Below, piece after piece: positions 1 through 13,457 of a stretch of DNA of 64,000 bases. How positions within the stretch are numbered: the first letter of the stretch is position 1; each line of letters starts with the position of its first letter. The stretch is from Trochalopteron elliotii (lineage: Eukaryota; Chordata; Aves; Passeriformes; Leiothrichidae). The notes beneath the pieces were generated by a model. The model saw only the letters and a program-made list of their open reading frames with translations, ran no database searches and had not been told where the DNA came from. The stretch spans positions 4,725,597-4,789,596 of the forward strand of contig JANPWX010000072.1 of NCBI GenBank assembly GCA_024734555.1. Reading direction: 5' to 3'. Both the position numbers and the translations under genes were made by a program.

Positions 1-308
1 TTCAATGCTGCAGTATGCTACCTCACCTTCTTAACCTTAAAAAAATGGGCTTAGAGTACTCTTACCTCTCAACACTTCTTTTCAGCTTGAGTTGTGTTTG
101 TCTCAGATTGCCTTTTCTCAGAGTTTTGTTTTCCACTCTCTCTTTTTCTCTCTCTGGATGCCTTTGCAAGCAATCTCTATGAATCCTTGACTTCAGTTTT
201 AAAGCAGCCTTTTAACTTGTGTGTTGCTGATATGGCTTCAGTCTTCCCACCTGCTTTCAGACTGCTTACAACTAGATTGTGTGGAGCAGGTTGGCTAAGA
301 AAACCATC
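1..308. other. AT-rich non-coding flank, nothing recognised
   Basis: This stretch lies before the first LTR. It holds only short chance reading frames and pyrimidine-rich patches (around 115-160). I see no repeat family or exon in it. Confidence 0.5.
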
Positions 309-871
309 TGTGCTGGTTTGGGCTGGGTTGAGTTGATTTTCTTCACAGTGGCTATGTTTTGGATTTGAGCTGAACACAGGGTTGATAATATGGAGATGTT
401 TTTGTTATTCCTGAGCACATTTTGCTCAGAGCCAAGGTTTTTTCTGCTTCTTATACTGGCACGATGGTGAAAGGAGTGGGGGTGCATAGGAAGATGGAAG
501 GAGACACAGCCAGGACAGCTGACCACAGCTGATGAAAGGGATATTGCAGACCATATGACATCATGCTCAGTATATAAAACTGGGGGAAGAAGAGCAAATA
601 GAGAGATATTCGGAACATTTGTCTTCCCAAATCACTGAATAAACATCCCCTGCATTTCTGGGGACAGCTGAACACCCAGCTGAGCACAGGAAGGGATGAA
701 TGAATTCTTTGTTTTGCTTTACTTGTGTGTGTCTTTTGCTTTATCTTTTAAACAGTCTTTACCCCATGAGTTTTCTCACTTTTGCCCTTTCAATTGTCTC
801 TCTGATCTTGCTGGAGAAGTGAGCAAGTGGATGTGTGATATTTTGTTGCTAGATGGTTTTAAACCCTGAAA
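309..871 (+). mobile_element. Solo LTR, ERVL-like avian endogenous retrovirus
   Basis: The sequence opens with TGTGCTGGTTTGGGCTGG, the start of a well-known avian ERV LTR family, and keeps the LTR order throughout. A TATATAAA box lies at 571-578, AATAAA at 638-643, and a pyrimidine-rich U5-like tail runs to about 871. The five bases before it (304-308, CCATC) match the five after it (872-876, TCATC) at four positions, which fits the 5-bp target duplication typical of ERVL. No gag, pol or env follows on either side, so this is a solo LTR left by recombination between two LTRs. The family name rests on remembered similarity, and the right boundary is uncertain by a few bases. Confidence 0.8.
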
Positions 872-894
872 TCATCCTAAAACTGTAAAAAATG

Positions 895-1540
895 TTGTTT
901 GGCAGGGAATTTTTGGGGTCTCTACTCCACTACTGGTTGAAACAGGGCTGTTGCTGCAGCAGATTAGGTAAGTCATGTTTATATTTAAGAAGTCTTGAAA
1001 ACGTCCAAAATCATAGATTTTGGCTGCCCCATGAATAACCTGTTTAAGTGCTGCATTACCTTCCTGGTGAATGTATCTCTTTCTAATGTCCACCTTAAAG
1101 CCTCCCAAACTGCAACTCAAGTCCATCTTAGACTTCTGCAAAGATGAGTGACACCATCAGCTTTTAGCTGCCCTTTGCACAGACTTAGGCTGATCACCCC
1201 TCTGAAAGCCCAGCTCCTCTGATCACCTCTTCACAAGACCAAAGTCGAGCTCCTCACATATGTCCTGTGTCCCAAACCATCTTATCTTTTATCTGTTGGA
1301 CCCTCTCCAGTTTCTCCATGGCCCTATTTAACTTAAGGACCTCTATCTGCACATACATGGAGATTCATCAATAATACTGAGAGAAGGAAGGTAAGAACTT
1401 CCCTCAGTCTGCTCGCCATGATCCTATCATGGGACAGTCCATAACCTGCCCAATTTACAGTAGTACCACACTGTCAGCTTGTACTCAGCCTGCCATTCCC
1501 TGCTTTCTCTGGGTTCTCCTCAGCAGGACTGATGTTCATG
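895..1540 (-). mobile_element. CR1 LINE fragment, old and diverged
   Basis: Read on the minus strand this matches the 3' part of CR1. On the plus strand it shows antisense CR1 hallmarks in the right order: TTTCTAATGTCCACCTTAAA near 1081, GGACCCTCTCCAGTTTCTCC near 1300, and an antisense segment with CTTCCCTCAGTCTGCTCGCC near 1401. Divergence is high and there are small gaps. The low-coordinate end is the CR1 3' end but lacks a clean terminal octamer repeat. Confidence 0.7.
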
Positions 1541-4500
1541 CAGTCAGTTTCAATGCTGATTCAGTATTTTGCACTTCTTATTGAACTTCCTGTCTCTGTT
1601 CTCCCTAATGATTATTTCAGCATTGGATTGCTAGACATTTGTCACAGTCAGCAAAAGTCTGCCTTTATAAAAATATCTAATGACTTGCTGAGCACATTCA
1701 CTTTACTATGCCCTCTTTCATAACATGCATACAATCATTGCTCAGCTTTCTGGACTTCTAGCAATACAACTTTTGGGATGCTAATAGAAATTCATGACTT
1801 GTCCTGTTGGCTTGTACCTAAAAGACCCTGGACAACCCTACTTTTATATTCTGTCAGAAAAAATCCTATGTACAATAACATCACTGTTTGTCTTGATCTA
1901 CCTCAAATCTGTGTTCCTGACTGAACACAGTCTTCCCTGATTTATTTTATTCTCATGGAACACAGTGTTTCTGTTCATCACAAATACCAGTGGGCTACGC
2001 AGAAAAAACTGTGATGTACTGTACCTGTACTGATACACTTCCAAAGAACCAACTAAATGGCTCCCCATTGACCCTTGTAGACAGCAGCAGTTTTCTCATG
2101 GTTACCAAAGACTTCCTGTCCTCGGCTCGAAGTGTGTCTTCGTGACACAACTGCATTTCAAACCCATTAGGTTTATTTTGAGCCCCATCTGCTGCTTGGC
2201 TAGTTGTGTCTGTAGGGGCTGTAGAAGTGTCTCTCTGTGACAGTTTAGCAATACCTGCTCTGTTCTCTTCAGCAGATGGTCATGTAAGTGTCAAAAGTTT
2301 TATTAAAGTGATGTCACATAAACTGCTCACTTCATCATAGCAAACTGGTATGAAAGTTTTCATTTAGTAGAGATGAAAAAAACCTGTTCTTCAGAAGTCC
2401 AGAAATTATGCAATAAGTCTGGTTTATAAAAGCAGTTGTGAATGTAAATACGTTATCAGACTCTGATTGTGACTATTTAATGAATTGCAAATACTTAGCA
2501 ATGGCATAAACAGAAAACAGGTGTTCTCTGCTGCCAAGACTTCATTTCCCACTTTCCTGAATCCTGTTTTATTTGCTTTATGGTTATTATAATGGCTGCC
2601 ACCAAGCACTGCCACTTCAGTGTGCTAACCGTGACTCACAGAAGTGCCTCATAAATTACATCAATGGGAAAGCAGATGAGCACATGAAGAGGAGGTGCAA
2701 AACTCATTAGTCATGCAGTCTCCTTTTCTGCGGACTGAATTGCCTGACAGAAAAGCATTGTGAGCGCCTCGTGCATCTGTCAAGTCCACCAGATGCCAAT
2801 CTTACTCTTGCAGTTTTTTTGAAAGCTATGAATCGATATGCATTATTCAGTATTGTAAAACAGGACCTCAATTAAACGGCCGACTAAAACAGAAGGAAAA
2901 AGGTAATCACCCAATACACAGTGAGTTTCTTCAGACAAAGGGAATAACATAGATTTTGCCACTTGAAGTGGTATCTAGATCACAGTCCATTTATTTCTTT
3001 TTCATACATTATCTTGCATGGTGATTCAGTTGAGGACAGGTATTCTGGAACAACAGAATGAAATGAATCTGTGAGCTAGACATTGATTTTGATTAATCGG
3101 CATGAAATGAAGTGCATCAGTGTACTAGATCAAAATCAGAAAAGGACACAGGATCACACTCTGTCTGTATTTTTGGGGATGAGCCAACATCTTCTTTATA
3201 ACCTGTGTGACTCTGGGGATTTATAGCATATCTATAATACTTCATCTAAGGTTGAAACTATGTAAGACCTTCAAAAGCTTTCCAGGATTTTTTTTTCTTG
3301 GTTTATTTTCACAGAAGAATCCAGTACATTTACACAGCAGTACAGTACATTAGAAAAAAAAAAAAGGTACAATGTTTCTAATCTTAGCAGCTGCAAAGGT
3401 TTTTTCTTTGTGAAAGTGTCTCACTAAGCTTGACAGCAGAAAGGACTGCAATCTATGACCGCCATTCTCATAAACTGATCTGTCGGTCAGATCAAGCTCC
3501 CATTTAGTGATCAAGTAAAAATGAAACTTGAAGGCTTTACCAACACTAGCAAATGTCAAAATGAATCCACGTTATCCCTTAGCCTGAAAAAAAGAACTTA
3601 AGAGACCACTTACAACAACCTAAAGAAATAAAATAAGTACCACGAAGGCTTTAAAGAAACATTAGATAGAGTACAGAAAAAAGCCTCACAAACAGAGCTG
3701 AGCCCCATGAGGAAGCATAACACAGAGATTTGTCTATCCTGAAAATATTTGTCTCTGAACAGAGTGAATGCAGGATTTTGATCCCAGAAAAAGACTTAAA
3801 AATATGACCTTCTTTTTCTATATGAGGATGCATTGAGTCAGAACTATGCTTAATATGTCCAAATGATCTTATAACCTAATATAAACCTGCCTCTCCTTCT
3901 CCCAGCTCTTCTCTGCATTCAGAGCAAACACAAATATAAACATGCTGAATCTGGTACCTGCAGTAGGTTCCCGAATCAGGTCCCTGCAGAAGCGTCAGGA
4001 CTTTTCTGGTACCAATTTATCCAGTTATCTGGCTCTGGTGTGTGGCTGACAAGTTTTTCTTGTTTACAGGGGTATGTGAATATTCCTTGGCAATAAGGCA
4101 AATGTACCCAAAAGGACAAAGCCATTTGAGTCTACTTTTAAGTACTCATTGTTCAGGTCAAGCTCTAACAAGCTTAAATGGACTGTAGCACAGGCAGAGC
4201 AAGAAAAGAGGGAAATAATCAGTAAGTGGTGTTTGTTTCTGGCACTTTTTGATTCTCCCTCGGTTTTCACTTTGCTTTGTTTTTGCCTCTTGTGCACTAA
4301 TATAATCTTAAATTTGTTTCTGTAACTCAAGAACAGAATGTGCACAGAAACTTCCACAGGTCATTATGCCTCTATGTAAATCAGCCTATTCTCACATTCA
4401 TTCCAGTTTCTTTGGTATTGGTGATTTTTCTAAAGAGGATAGCAATTTCTCTCCAAAAATTTGCCATGATTCTACTCTTCACTGTAAGAAATGTTATATA

Positions 4501-5134
4501 AAAAAATCAGTGGTTGCCCTGCACACATCTGAGTGTACCAATAGGAGCACTCAAGAGAAATGCACCAGTAAAATAGAGCATTGATAAAGGTAATTTTACA
4601 TCACGGTAACAATGATACTAAGAAAAATCCTGTTCACCAGCAGGGGACCTCCTTATTAGTAGTCCACATACTATATGCATATTCTGCATACTTTATGAGA
4701 CTGCTTTTGCCAAATTGTTATGTTGACTGCTTTATATGTCACAACAATAATAATATACAGATGTACAATTCCCTGCTTTAGGAGCTAAAAATATAAAGTA
4801 AACTTAGCTGCCAGCTAACATGCTGTCTTGGGAGGTGGGATGTGTTGCTGTGAAAATGTTTACATTATATGTTGTTTACAGCACTTTTATGAAAAATACT
4901 CCTCCTTGTGGTAACTGAAACTTGTAAGGAATTTCAATGACTAAGGCAAGCTGCAGAAGGAGCATTGCTGTGGATGGATAGATTTCTGCTTTCAAAACAT
5001 TAAACAATGTGAAAGGTTGATAAACACATGCACTTTAGGAGAGCTCAAATCTGGGGGAGCTGGGAGAGAAATGAGGAGCTGGGGCCTGCCAAGTCCAAAA
5101 GCATTTTGAACTGCTTTAGGAGCAGTAGTCAAGA
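1541..5134. other. AT-rich intergenic or intronic DNA
   Basis: No exon, RNA gene or named repeat was recognised over this 3.6 kb. Open frames are all below 100 codons, without family features. There is an A-run near 3354-3365. Unrecognised old repeats cannot be excluded. Confidence 0.45.
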
Positions 5135-5385
5135 GAGATGACCCTTCACCTCTGCTTGGCACTGGTGAGACATATCTGGGCTGCTGTGTTCAGCTCCAGG
5201 CTCCTGAGGACAAAAAAAGATGTGAACTTATTGGAGAAAGTCCAGCACGAGGTCACAGAGATGATGAAGAATCTTCAGCAGGAAGGAAGGCTGAGAGAGC
5301 TGGGACTGTTCATCCTGGAGAAGAGAAGGCTCTGGGGAGTCCTTATAGCAGCCTCCCAGTACCTGGAACTGCTTAAATGGCTTGG
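5135..5385 (+). mobile_element. CR1 LINE fragment, plus strand
   Basis: The order of blocks is that of the CR1 3' region: a segment equivalent to 'TGGTGAGACATATCTGGGCT', then 'GTTCAGCTCCAGGCTCCT' near 5190, 'GAGAAAGTCCAGCACGAGG' near 5234, 'GAGAGCTGGGACTGTTCA' near 5294 and 'GAGAAGAGAAGGCTCTGGGG' near 5319. The fragment stops before the usual CR1 3' tail, which is less common because CR1 copies are normally 5'-truncated but 3'-complete. A small open frame here (5138-5398) is repeat-derived, not a gene. Confidence 0.82.
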
Positions 5386-8300
5386 TGTTCATCCATGACA
5401 TTGTCTTTCATGTGTGCTTCAAATGCCCACTCATTTCCCCTCCCTGCCCGGCCTGGCTTGGGTAAGTGGAACTGAGCAAGGCCAGCTCCATGCAGCTGAG
5501 AGCAAGAGGACTGGTTGCTTGAACCACACAGTCTTTGCAGACCAAGGGAGACCTGAGCCTCAGGCCAAGCCTGTGGCCCTAGGATACAGCTGTTTGGTGC
5601 TGTGGGCTTTTCATTCAAAGTCTTTGGGACACCATGAAGGACTCTGTCACAGACCACCAGAATGAGTGTTTCTGTAACATTGGTATAATGTGTGTCTGTG
5701 TGCTCTGTGCCATAGGTCCTTGTGTCAGGATGGTTGAGTTTGGCAGAAAGAGCCAGTTCTGCCATGCACTTACCCATATTTCCCATTTCAAGTGGTGATG
5801 GGAACTGCATTTGCATTTTTTGCAGAGAAAACTAGTTGGACTTACAACGAGATGGTGCTCAGAAACAAATAAACCTACATGTGTGTATGTAATTTGAACA
5901 ACCAGGGAACTAGCATGGGGCAAACCCTTAAATTACTTTAAGGGTAATGATAGGACAGATGTTCCCAGAGAATATTTTGGATTATCTAGAGTCATAATTT
6001 GGATTCAGGAATAAAATAAATACCTGAAACACCATGAAAGTGGTTGATAATTCTGCTGATAGAGCAAATCTATTTAGCACAGTGTATTTGAGCAATGGGT
6101 AGCACATTTACCTCAGTGAAGCTGTCATTTCTGACAAACAGTCTTTCAATGGCTGATGTATAGAGAGAAGCAGCAAAGTAAATGTTTAAATGCACATGAG
6201 AAGTTAGCCACTTTTTATAACAAATGTGAAAGAAAACCTCAGACTAAGCCCTGCATGCAAGTCAAGCGTAGGCTCCCTCAGATCTATTAAGAAAAGCACA
6301 AACTAACTCTAAAGCTGCTCGGATTTCTCTTTGACTTTAGACTTCTGCCTCCATGCTGTCACTTACTTCTCCTGCATGCCACACTGTAAGCACACCCAGT
6401 TTTTCCCTAGGGAAGGAACAATCTCCAGTTCCTATCAGGAGATCCTTGCACTTGTTCTTATAAGATGATTGTCAAAAACCAAGGTTACACTATGAATCTA
6501 GATATTGTTGTCATATCTTCTCCAAAAGGACAATCCTGGTATGGACATAGCTCATTTCACGTGTTACAAAATGTGTCTGAAACTCGCCCAGAGTAATTTC
6601 TCTTTCTCAGGACTTTGGACTATTTCTGCTTAGAATCAGAAAACTACTTTTTGAAGATTGGTGTGGGTTTGTTTTGTTCTGGGTTGATTTTGGTTTGGTT
6701 TTCTTTTTTTTTCTTGGTTGTTTTCCTGAAGAAAGGAGCAGTGAGTACTGCACTAGCCTTTGCACACATTTCCAGTGAGATATTTGTTATAACTGTAACA
6801 TCTGACATAACTTTGCCTGGACAATCAGCACAGGTAAAGTGGTTTACAAAAGTTATTTATGATTGTTCTGAACTATCTCTCCCCAAATACATGAATTTTC
6901 ATTGTCAGCAAAATAACCGCAGTCCAGGTTGTGTTCTCATGAGACCTAACTTTAGAGTTAGAAAGATCTTTGGATATTTTTGGTAGGGTTTATTTTAGAA
7001 AAAGTGCAACAGATTTACCCCAAGGTTCTGACCAATGTGGTAGCCCATCACTAAAGGAAATTTCTTTTAACAGGAGCTCAGAGCCCAGGGCATGCAAAGA
7101 AAACCAGACTAGATCTGCATCCAAGGGCTGGTGAATGAGTTCTAAGAGGAAGGATATGAGCACTTTAGAAAGAATGACATGCAGAGAGGGACTGGGAAAA
7201 TTAGTTAGGCCAGGAAAGAAAGGAAAAATACCCATTATTTATCCATTGTAAAAGCAAAGCAGTGATTACTGCCATAGATCAAAGCAATAGAAAGGTGGAT
7301 TAAAATTGCTTGGTTTTCCATGTTAAAAAGGAAAAAGTAGAAAAGCTTAACAAGATAAAAATGTAAGACCGGTAGATGCCATCCTTGATGATAACAATTA
7401 TGGAAAACAACCGTATTCCATGGATATGCTTATAAAATAATTCTGGATATCTGTAGTGGTCTGAGCTTCCTATTTTGTTGTCTAGGCATTAGCTCTCCAT
7501 CAGCAAATCTATGTAGGGGAGAAGAAAATGAATTTGGAAGGTGATACCCAAGTAGATGGTTAAGTGGTGGATATGCTTTACCCAGTTTAGTTTTCATTTA
7601 CTGAATGAAAAACAAGGCATTTGCTGTACCTGCAGCACTAAATTAAGGACATGATAATTCCAAGCTGTTAACCTACTCTGACACACAAGTTCATAGTCCT
7701 GAGCAACTGTCAGTCTTTGCAGAAGTCTGAGATCCTTACAGTGTTCCTAGAAACCAAAAGGTTCAGATTCAGTGTGCAGAAATGAGAAGGAACATTCTTC
7801 CAAGCTGCTGAAATCCAGGTACTGTCTATACGAAGGTTATACACCAAATATATGTGTATATATATAACCTCCAAAGGATGAACCACTGTTTCTCACCTAT
7901 GTCCTGCTTCCAAACACTGCTATTCCCATTTTGTTTCCAATTGTTAGAGATTTGAAGTGTTTTCCAGGTTTGTGTCAGTCATGTGTGAATCAAGATGCAA
8001 AACGTGTGTTTTCTTTCCAGCTTGTGGCTTCCTGTCACAACCAACAAAGAGTATGTGAGAGATGGAATCCTATCAGAAGTTAGGAAAACCAGCAGGAATT
8101 TTAGTTCATGAACTTCCTGTGTCTAATTGCAGCACACATGCAAGTAACCTACACTCACATCAGGAAATGTGAAGGGAAGGTGCTCGCACACCAGAATACT
8201 AGAGCAACCTGACAGCTTCCAGTGGTTGACTTGAATCACTGAAGGCAGCCAGCAAATGTAGTTTTCATTTGCACAGTAGATACAGACTACATTTCACGTT

Positions 8301-9062
8301 CTTGTGCTTGAACAATTATAGGGTATTAGTATCAAAAGTGAGGGGAAAATGATGGTTAATTTCATAAAAAGCCCTATTATGAAGGTAAGATGAAGCTCCG
8401 AGGTATTAATAGATTGTGACACACTGACGTTGTGGCAATAACATGAAGTAAATCAACAGCAATCTGTTTTGATAAACTCAAGTTGAATTGCTAGAATGTG
8501 TTTAACAGTGGACCCATCTCATACTCTTCCTGTTAATTAAATCTTTTCTTTAAAGAAATAATGCCTGGATAATGCCAGCCTTAAACAGTTCTCTTTCATC
8601 AATGTCATTTGCTGTCAGAAAGGACCTGGGGATTTTCAGAAGCACAACATGATGAGTCAACTGTGCAGTCCTGTTACAAAGCACAAAGAATACTGAAACT
8701 GCATAAGCAAGAATGAAGCCAGCAGGTAGAGAAGTGTTATCCCCTCTCTATTCAACGCTGTTGAATTTGTATCAAGACAACTGTGCCCAGTTTTGCCACT
8801 CCATTACTATTTACAGGAAGGATAAGAGAAGGATCTTGTTGCTTCCTTTGACTACTGAAAGACAAGGTTTAGAAAAAATAGAGACAGATGCTTTTTAGGG
8901 ATAAAAATGATAGGGTGAGAGGAAATGGACAGACATTGCAAAGTGTGAAATTCTAATTAATTGTTAGGGGAAAAAATAAAATTAATGAGATTGCTGAGAG
9001 ACTTCATTAAATGTCAAGCTTCAGAATTATTTAAAATGTGACTGGTCAATGCCCTGAATAAT
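5386..9062. other. Non-coding DNA with no recognised element
   Basis: The segment is AT-rich apart from a mildly GC-richer patch near 5400-5700. Open frames of 123 and 147 codons (6615-6986 on plus, 5373-5816 on minus) have no domain, splice context or recognisable protein character. A short (TA)n/TGTA run lies near 7848-7866. Confidence 0.45.
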
Positions 9063-9165
9063 GTGATCTAAGTTGGTTCAGTTTAGAGGTAGAGTTTGGA
9101 CCAGATGTTACTTATGGCTCCCTTCCAACCTACAGAATTCTATAATCCTATGATCCTGCTGATGC
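9063..9165 (+). mobile_element. CR1 3' tail
   Basis: The stretch 'TTTGGACCAGATGTTACTTA' followed by 'CTCCCTTCCAACCTACAGAA' and a degenerate ATTCTATAATCCTATGATCC run is the typical CR1 3' end. Only this last ~100 bp is preserved. Confidence 0.75.
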
Positions 9166-10253
9166 CTGCAGAAAAAATAAAATCCTTTCTCATCTCAACA
9201 GAGCCAGACTATTTAGAAATAATATTTTTTAAAACAGTAGGCTAAATTCGCCATTGATATGGCTGCATCAAAGAATGGAATTGCACTGAATATTCCTGAT
9301 TTCTATGTAAACCTAGTACCAATTTTAAAAGAAGGTAAATATTATATTGGAAGAGTATCTGTCCAGGACAGTATGATATGACACATGTTCTTGTTTAGAG
9401 ACAGTGTTTAAATCCTAGATTTTTTAAATTCTGGGATTTTTTTTTTTTGGCCAACCATTGTTTAAATATATTTTCAAAGTTGTGTTTAACCTGCTTTTGA
9501 ATATAATTCTTATGTTATTGCAGTAAGTCTGGATTGTGATATCTCAGCGAATGCTTTCAGAATTCAGGATGCACGGAGCCCTAATCTTCAACTCAGCCTG
9601 AAGCTCTGAAACAATAATATGCACATTTTTATCTCAATTGTTCTTCCATAATTTATAGTGAATGTAATTGGACTGAGACTCTCATAATAATGTGAACAGA
9701 TGTCTTCACTTGTAATATGTTGTTCCATATTAGATTCTATTTTTATTACCATTGAAATGGGCCTTTAATGCACATCTCCTTCCTGTGAAATATGAAACAA
9801 TTTAGAAGTCCAGGAGTAGTGTCTAACCAATAAAACAGATTTGGATGGGAAACAAAAATTTTCTATCACTCATCAGAGAGAAAAGACATAACTTTATGAA
9901 TTATGTGTTTTACATTGGAGAGTGAAGGTACTGCCTCAGCATTTCTTGGACATTCCTATTACAAAATTAACAGCATACTATAAGATAAAACAACCAAAAC
10001 AACAAGGGTTATCATTGTTGTACCCATACCACTAGGTATTTCCCATCGTCTGTCATAGAAGCTTTAGTGAAAAGGACCAGACAAACTGTCATTCAAAAAT
10101 TTTAATAAGACTTGAACACACACCTAAACAAATTCAAAATTGCTTGTATCAATAGAGGAATACCTTAGGAATACCTTAGTCTATTTTAGAAGATGTCTGC
10201 AAAAGAGAAGGGCAAAGAAGTTACTTCAGACTCTGCCTTCTGTAGCGATTAAT
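9166..10253. other. AT-rich DNA, nothing recognised
   Basis: Several homopolymer runs occur (T10 near 9440) and no coding sign is visible. The part from about 9600 to 9790 is complex and non-repetitive, but conservation cannot be judged from one sequence. Confidence 0.4.
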
Positions 10254-10300
10254 GGATTTGCCTAAACCAGGCAGGATTTGCCTAAACCAGGCAGGATTTG
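10254..10300. repeat. Tandem 20-bp duplication
   Basis: The unit GGATTTGCCTAAACCAGGCA occurs twice back to back (10254-10273 and 10274-10293), followed by a seven-base partial third copy. The units are identical, so the duplication is recent or still length-variable. Confidence 0.95.
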
Positions 10301-10423
10301 GTACCTGCTCCCCACTTCATAATTGCAGTTCATCTCAGTGTAATTAGACTTCAGTTGACAGGTCCACAGAGGCGTTCCATAGGCATTCTACGAAAGGTAG
10401 AATGAGAACCCTGGATGGACATG

Positions 10424-10600
10424 TATCAGAGAATCATGGAGTAGAATATGCTGAATCAGAAGGAGCCCATCAGGATCATTAAATTCAACTCCTGGCCCTG
10501 AACAGGACACCCCAAGAATCACGCTGTGTGCCTGAGAGTGTTGTCCAAATGTAGATCCTTTCCAAAGCAATACCACATCAGTGCTGAATGCACTCCTCAG
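10424..10600 (-). mobile_element. CR1 LINE fragment (3' end), minus strand
   Basis: The plus strand begins AGAGAATCATGGAGTAGAAT and continues with 'CCCATCAGGATCATTAAATT', 'CAACTCCTGGCCCTG', 'ACAGGACACCCCAAGAATCA' and 'GCCTGAGAGTGTTGTCCAAA'. This is the antisense of the 3' end of a common avian CR1 subfamily. The element is 5'-truncated at about 10600. Confidence 0.88.
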
Positions 10601-13451
10601 TTGTCCACAGCACTGCCAAAAAACAGTGCACTCTTCATGTACATGGGACACCACTGTACATCGTTCCAGCACAGCTGGCAAACTCTGCCTTGCAATGCAC
10701 TGTAAGAGGAGGAATTTACTGGCACACAGTGAGCTGCTGCCAGAAGGAAGGTTGTAAAATCATTATTAGGTTTTTCATAGGGAAACCCTTTAGGTATTGT
10801 TTTCAGGGACATAAGAAGTTCAATTTAATGACTTAAATATGCTTGTCCAAAACATGTTCCTACCTGTAACTCAGCAGAACTTTTTCACTTCACTCCAGTG
10901 AATTGGAACCGTCAGTCTCCCTCCTCTACATTCCTGTACCCACTATCCATCCCCAAAGGTGCCACAAGAAATTGACATTGAAGAGATTGGGGCAGTTTGG
11001 AAGGAGGGTGAGAGGGCTTGAAGAAAGGTTGTTTGGGCAACATACCCTAACTACTGCAAGCATGACAATGGATGGTGCTGATCCTGAGAAAGCATGATGA
11101 GCATGCATGTGGAGAGCCACCACCAGAGCTCTGGACAGGTAAAATGCCTGCCAGGAATGACAGGCCTTCTGCCTCTTCTCCCTATACTTGTGATCTAGAA
11201 GAACATTAGTACTTCTCAGTTCAGAAGTAGGTTAATTGCAAATAAATTACAAGTGTGTGATTCATACGGATATTCTGAAAAGGTATTAATGAGAGTTTGT
11301 TCTGTGCTTTCAATCTGTGTAGTCAAAAATTTTGATTTGATCCATTAACACTACAGTTTAGTGGGAACAGGGAAGAAGCATCTTAACAACAACATCTTGT
11401 TGCCCTAGAGCTGGCAGAAGCCCTCATCGGTATCTGTGAACAGATGGCAAGCGCAATAAATAATATTAAAGCAAATTCAAGAGAATGCAAGACTTTTAGG
11501 ACAAGGGTGATACACTCCCTTTTCTCTTTTTTCAGCTTTGCTTTTTTGACTCCTCTCTTTCCCATTACTTTAGTTTTCTATCCCTCATGCTAGTTTTATT
11601 TGTTTATTTGTTATATTTTTTTCTCCTCAGTCTCTTTTTCCTTTGCACATTTTTCCTTTTGGAGACAGGAGCAGGATGGTACTTCTTGATACAAATAAGT
11701 GAAAGAGCCAATAAAGACAGTGGCAAATTGCACACGCTTAGAGAATACTCTTATCTCTCCTTAAATGAAAGTTGTCTATTTAAAAAAGAATTTAGATTGC
11801 TACCTGACTGAGTGGTGAATAAAAATTACAACAAGGCACTGTGGCTGTTCACAAACAAATGCTATTCTCACTTTATCACACCGGGAGTCCTTCCAAGTTG
11901 CTCCTGCAGATGGTTATTTCCCCCCTGAGCTGCACAACAAGAAGAGAGGGTTAAATTGACTTTGCCCAAGTGTCCTTGCATTTCAGCAATATAAAGTCTG
12001 AAAGAGACTAGGCAATGACAATAAATCAGAAAGAGTGCAGCGTGTTTTGCCAAGTTTTGTTTGGCACACGAAGAAGAAGAAGATCTCGCACCAGGAAAAG
12101 AATAGGCACTCTAAGCGATTGTTAAACAACAAAGACTATGTGCAATCCTGTTTGGCTGTTCTTGTTACCCAGTATTGACATCCTGGAGAGATTTGAAAGC
12201 AGAGAGTAAAAATGATCTCAATTCTGAGAAGATACATGACAAAGTAAAGCAATAACAGCCAGTATGTCTTGTTTAAAACCCAGGACTTCATTCTGCAAGT
12301 AGTTAAAACATTAACACCAAAACAGAGAAACATTAATAAGGATAAAGATGATGAAATCACAATAAAAGAAGAGAAATTTAGATTGCAGTACAGAGAACCT
12401 TTCTAGCAGTGAGACAAAGTATTGACTGACATATTTTTACTCCAACAGAATATGTATAGGTATATAACAAGACCTGCTTTTTGTTGGAAGGGGTCTAAAG
12501 ACATTTAACTACATTCTAGCACTATATTCAATTAGCCAAATTGATTTTTAGTGCACTTTCTTTGAGCAATATTCCATCTCCTTTAATAGGAGACTGTGTG
12601 CACTTTTCTTCAAAAATAACAGAATTACTTTGGGATAAAGAATGCCTAAGCGTACATAAACATTTTTTTCCCCTCAAAAAACAAAATAAAGATGCGTAAA
12701 TAATAAATAGTAAAAAAAGGGGGAATGTGGGTTTGACCCACACTCTGAGGGCCAGCCTGGCAGAAAAATGGCTATAATTAATTTGAGCGAGACTGCTCCT
12801 CGAAGGTGTTTCGTAAATCAGAAGGTTTAATAAAGAAAAAATAGCAAAATAACAAACGTCAACAGAAAACAAATAATAAGGCACGCACAGATGCCTGAGA
12901 TAACCTCCTGCACCCTGCTAACACACCTCGAAAAGCCTGGAGTTTCTCTGTTCTCTCTCTTTAGTACTTAATAGTCTAGGTGGACTTTTTGGCCCTTGGC
13001 CCAATGAGATGAACAACAGACTTTGAGTAACATTCTCAGAGTCCAATCCACACTTCTGGGCTGGCTCCAAGCCAATTACAATGAGAAACCCACAGAATCT
13101 TCTGGCTAAACTTCCTAACATGTCTCAAGGTAAACTGAAAGTCTTTCCCTATTTGGAAACACCTGCTGGGGGTGTGGAGTGCATCACTACAGGGGAAATA
13201 CAATCTGGGATTTTTGTGCTCATCTTTGAATGCTGAAAGTTGTAAATGAAGGATGGGTACCTGATGATAGAATCATCTACCATATACAGGGAAGTTACTA
13301 GAAACTATTTCAAGCTGAACAACAATCTGTCAGAAATATTTAGGCATTTCATTGCAAAAAAAACCCAAAAACCCATCTGATTTTTATTTACTTTATGGTA
13401 TTTTTAAAATAATTATATTATCTGGTTTATCTGTTTCCAATAATTTTTGAA
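10601..13451. other. AT-rich DNA, nothing recognised
   Basis: I see no exon or named repeat. The largest frame is 118 codons on minus (12528-12884), with no recognisable feature. A (GAA)4-like patch is at 12069-12082. Confidence 0.42.
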
Positions 13452-13457
13452 GATATG
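13452..13457. repeat. Target-site duplication, left copy
   Basis: GATATG here is repeated exactly at 13956-13961, directly flanking the LTR between them. A 6-bp duplication is typical of class II (ERVK/alpha/beta-like) retroviral integration. Confidence 0.85.

Noticed and set aside
5373..5816. 147-codon minus-strand frame after the CR1
   Set aside because: No recognisable family and no splice context; a chance open frame.
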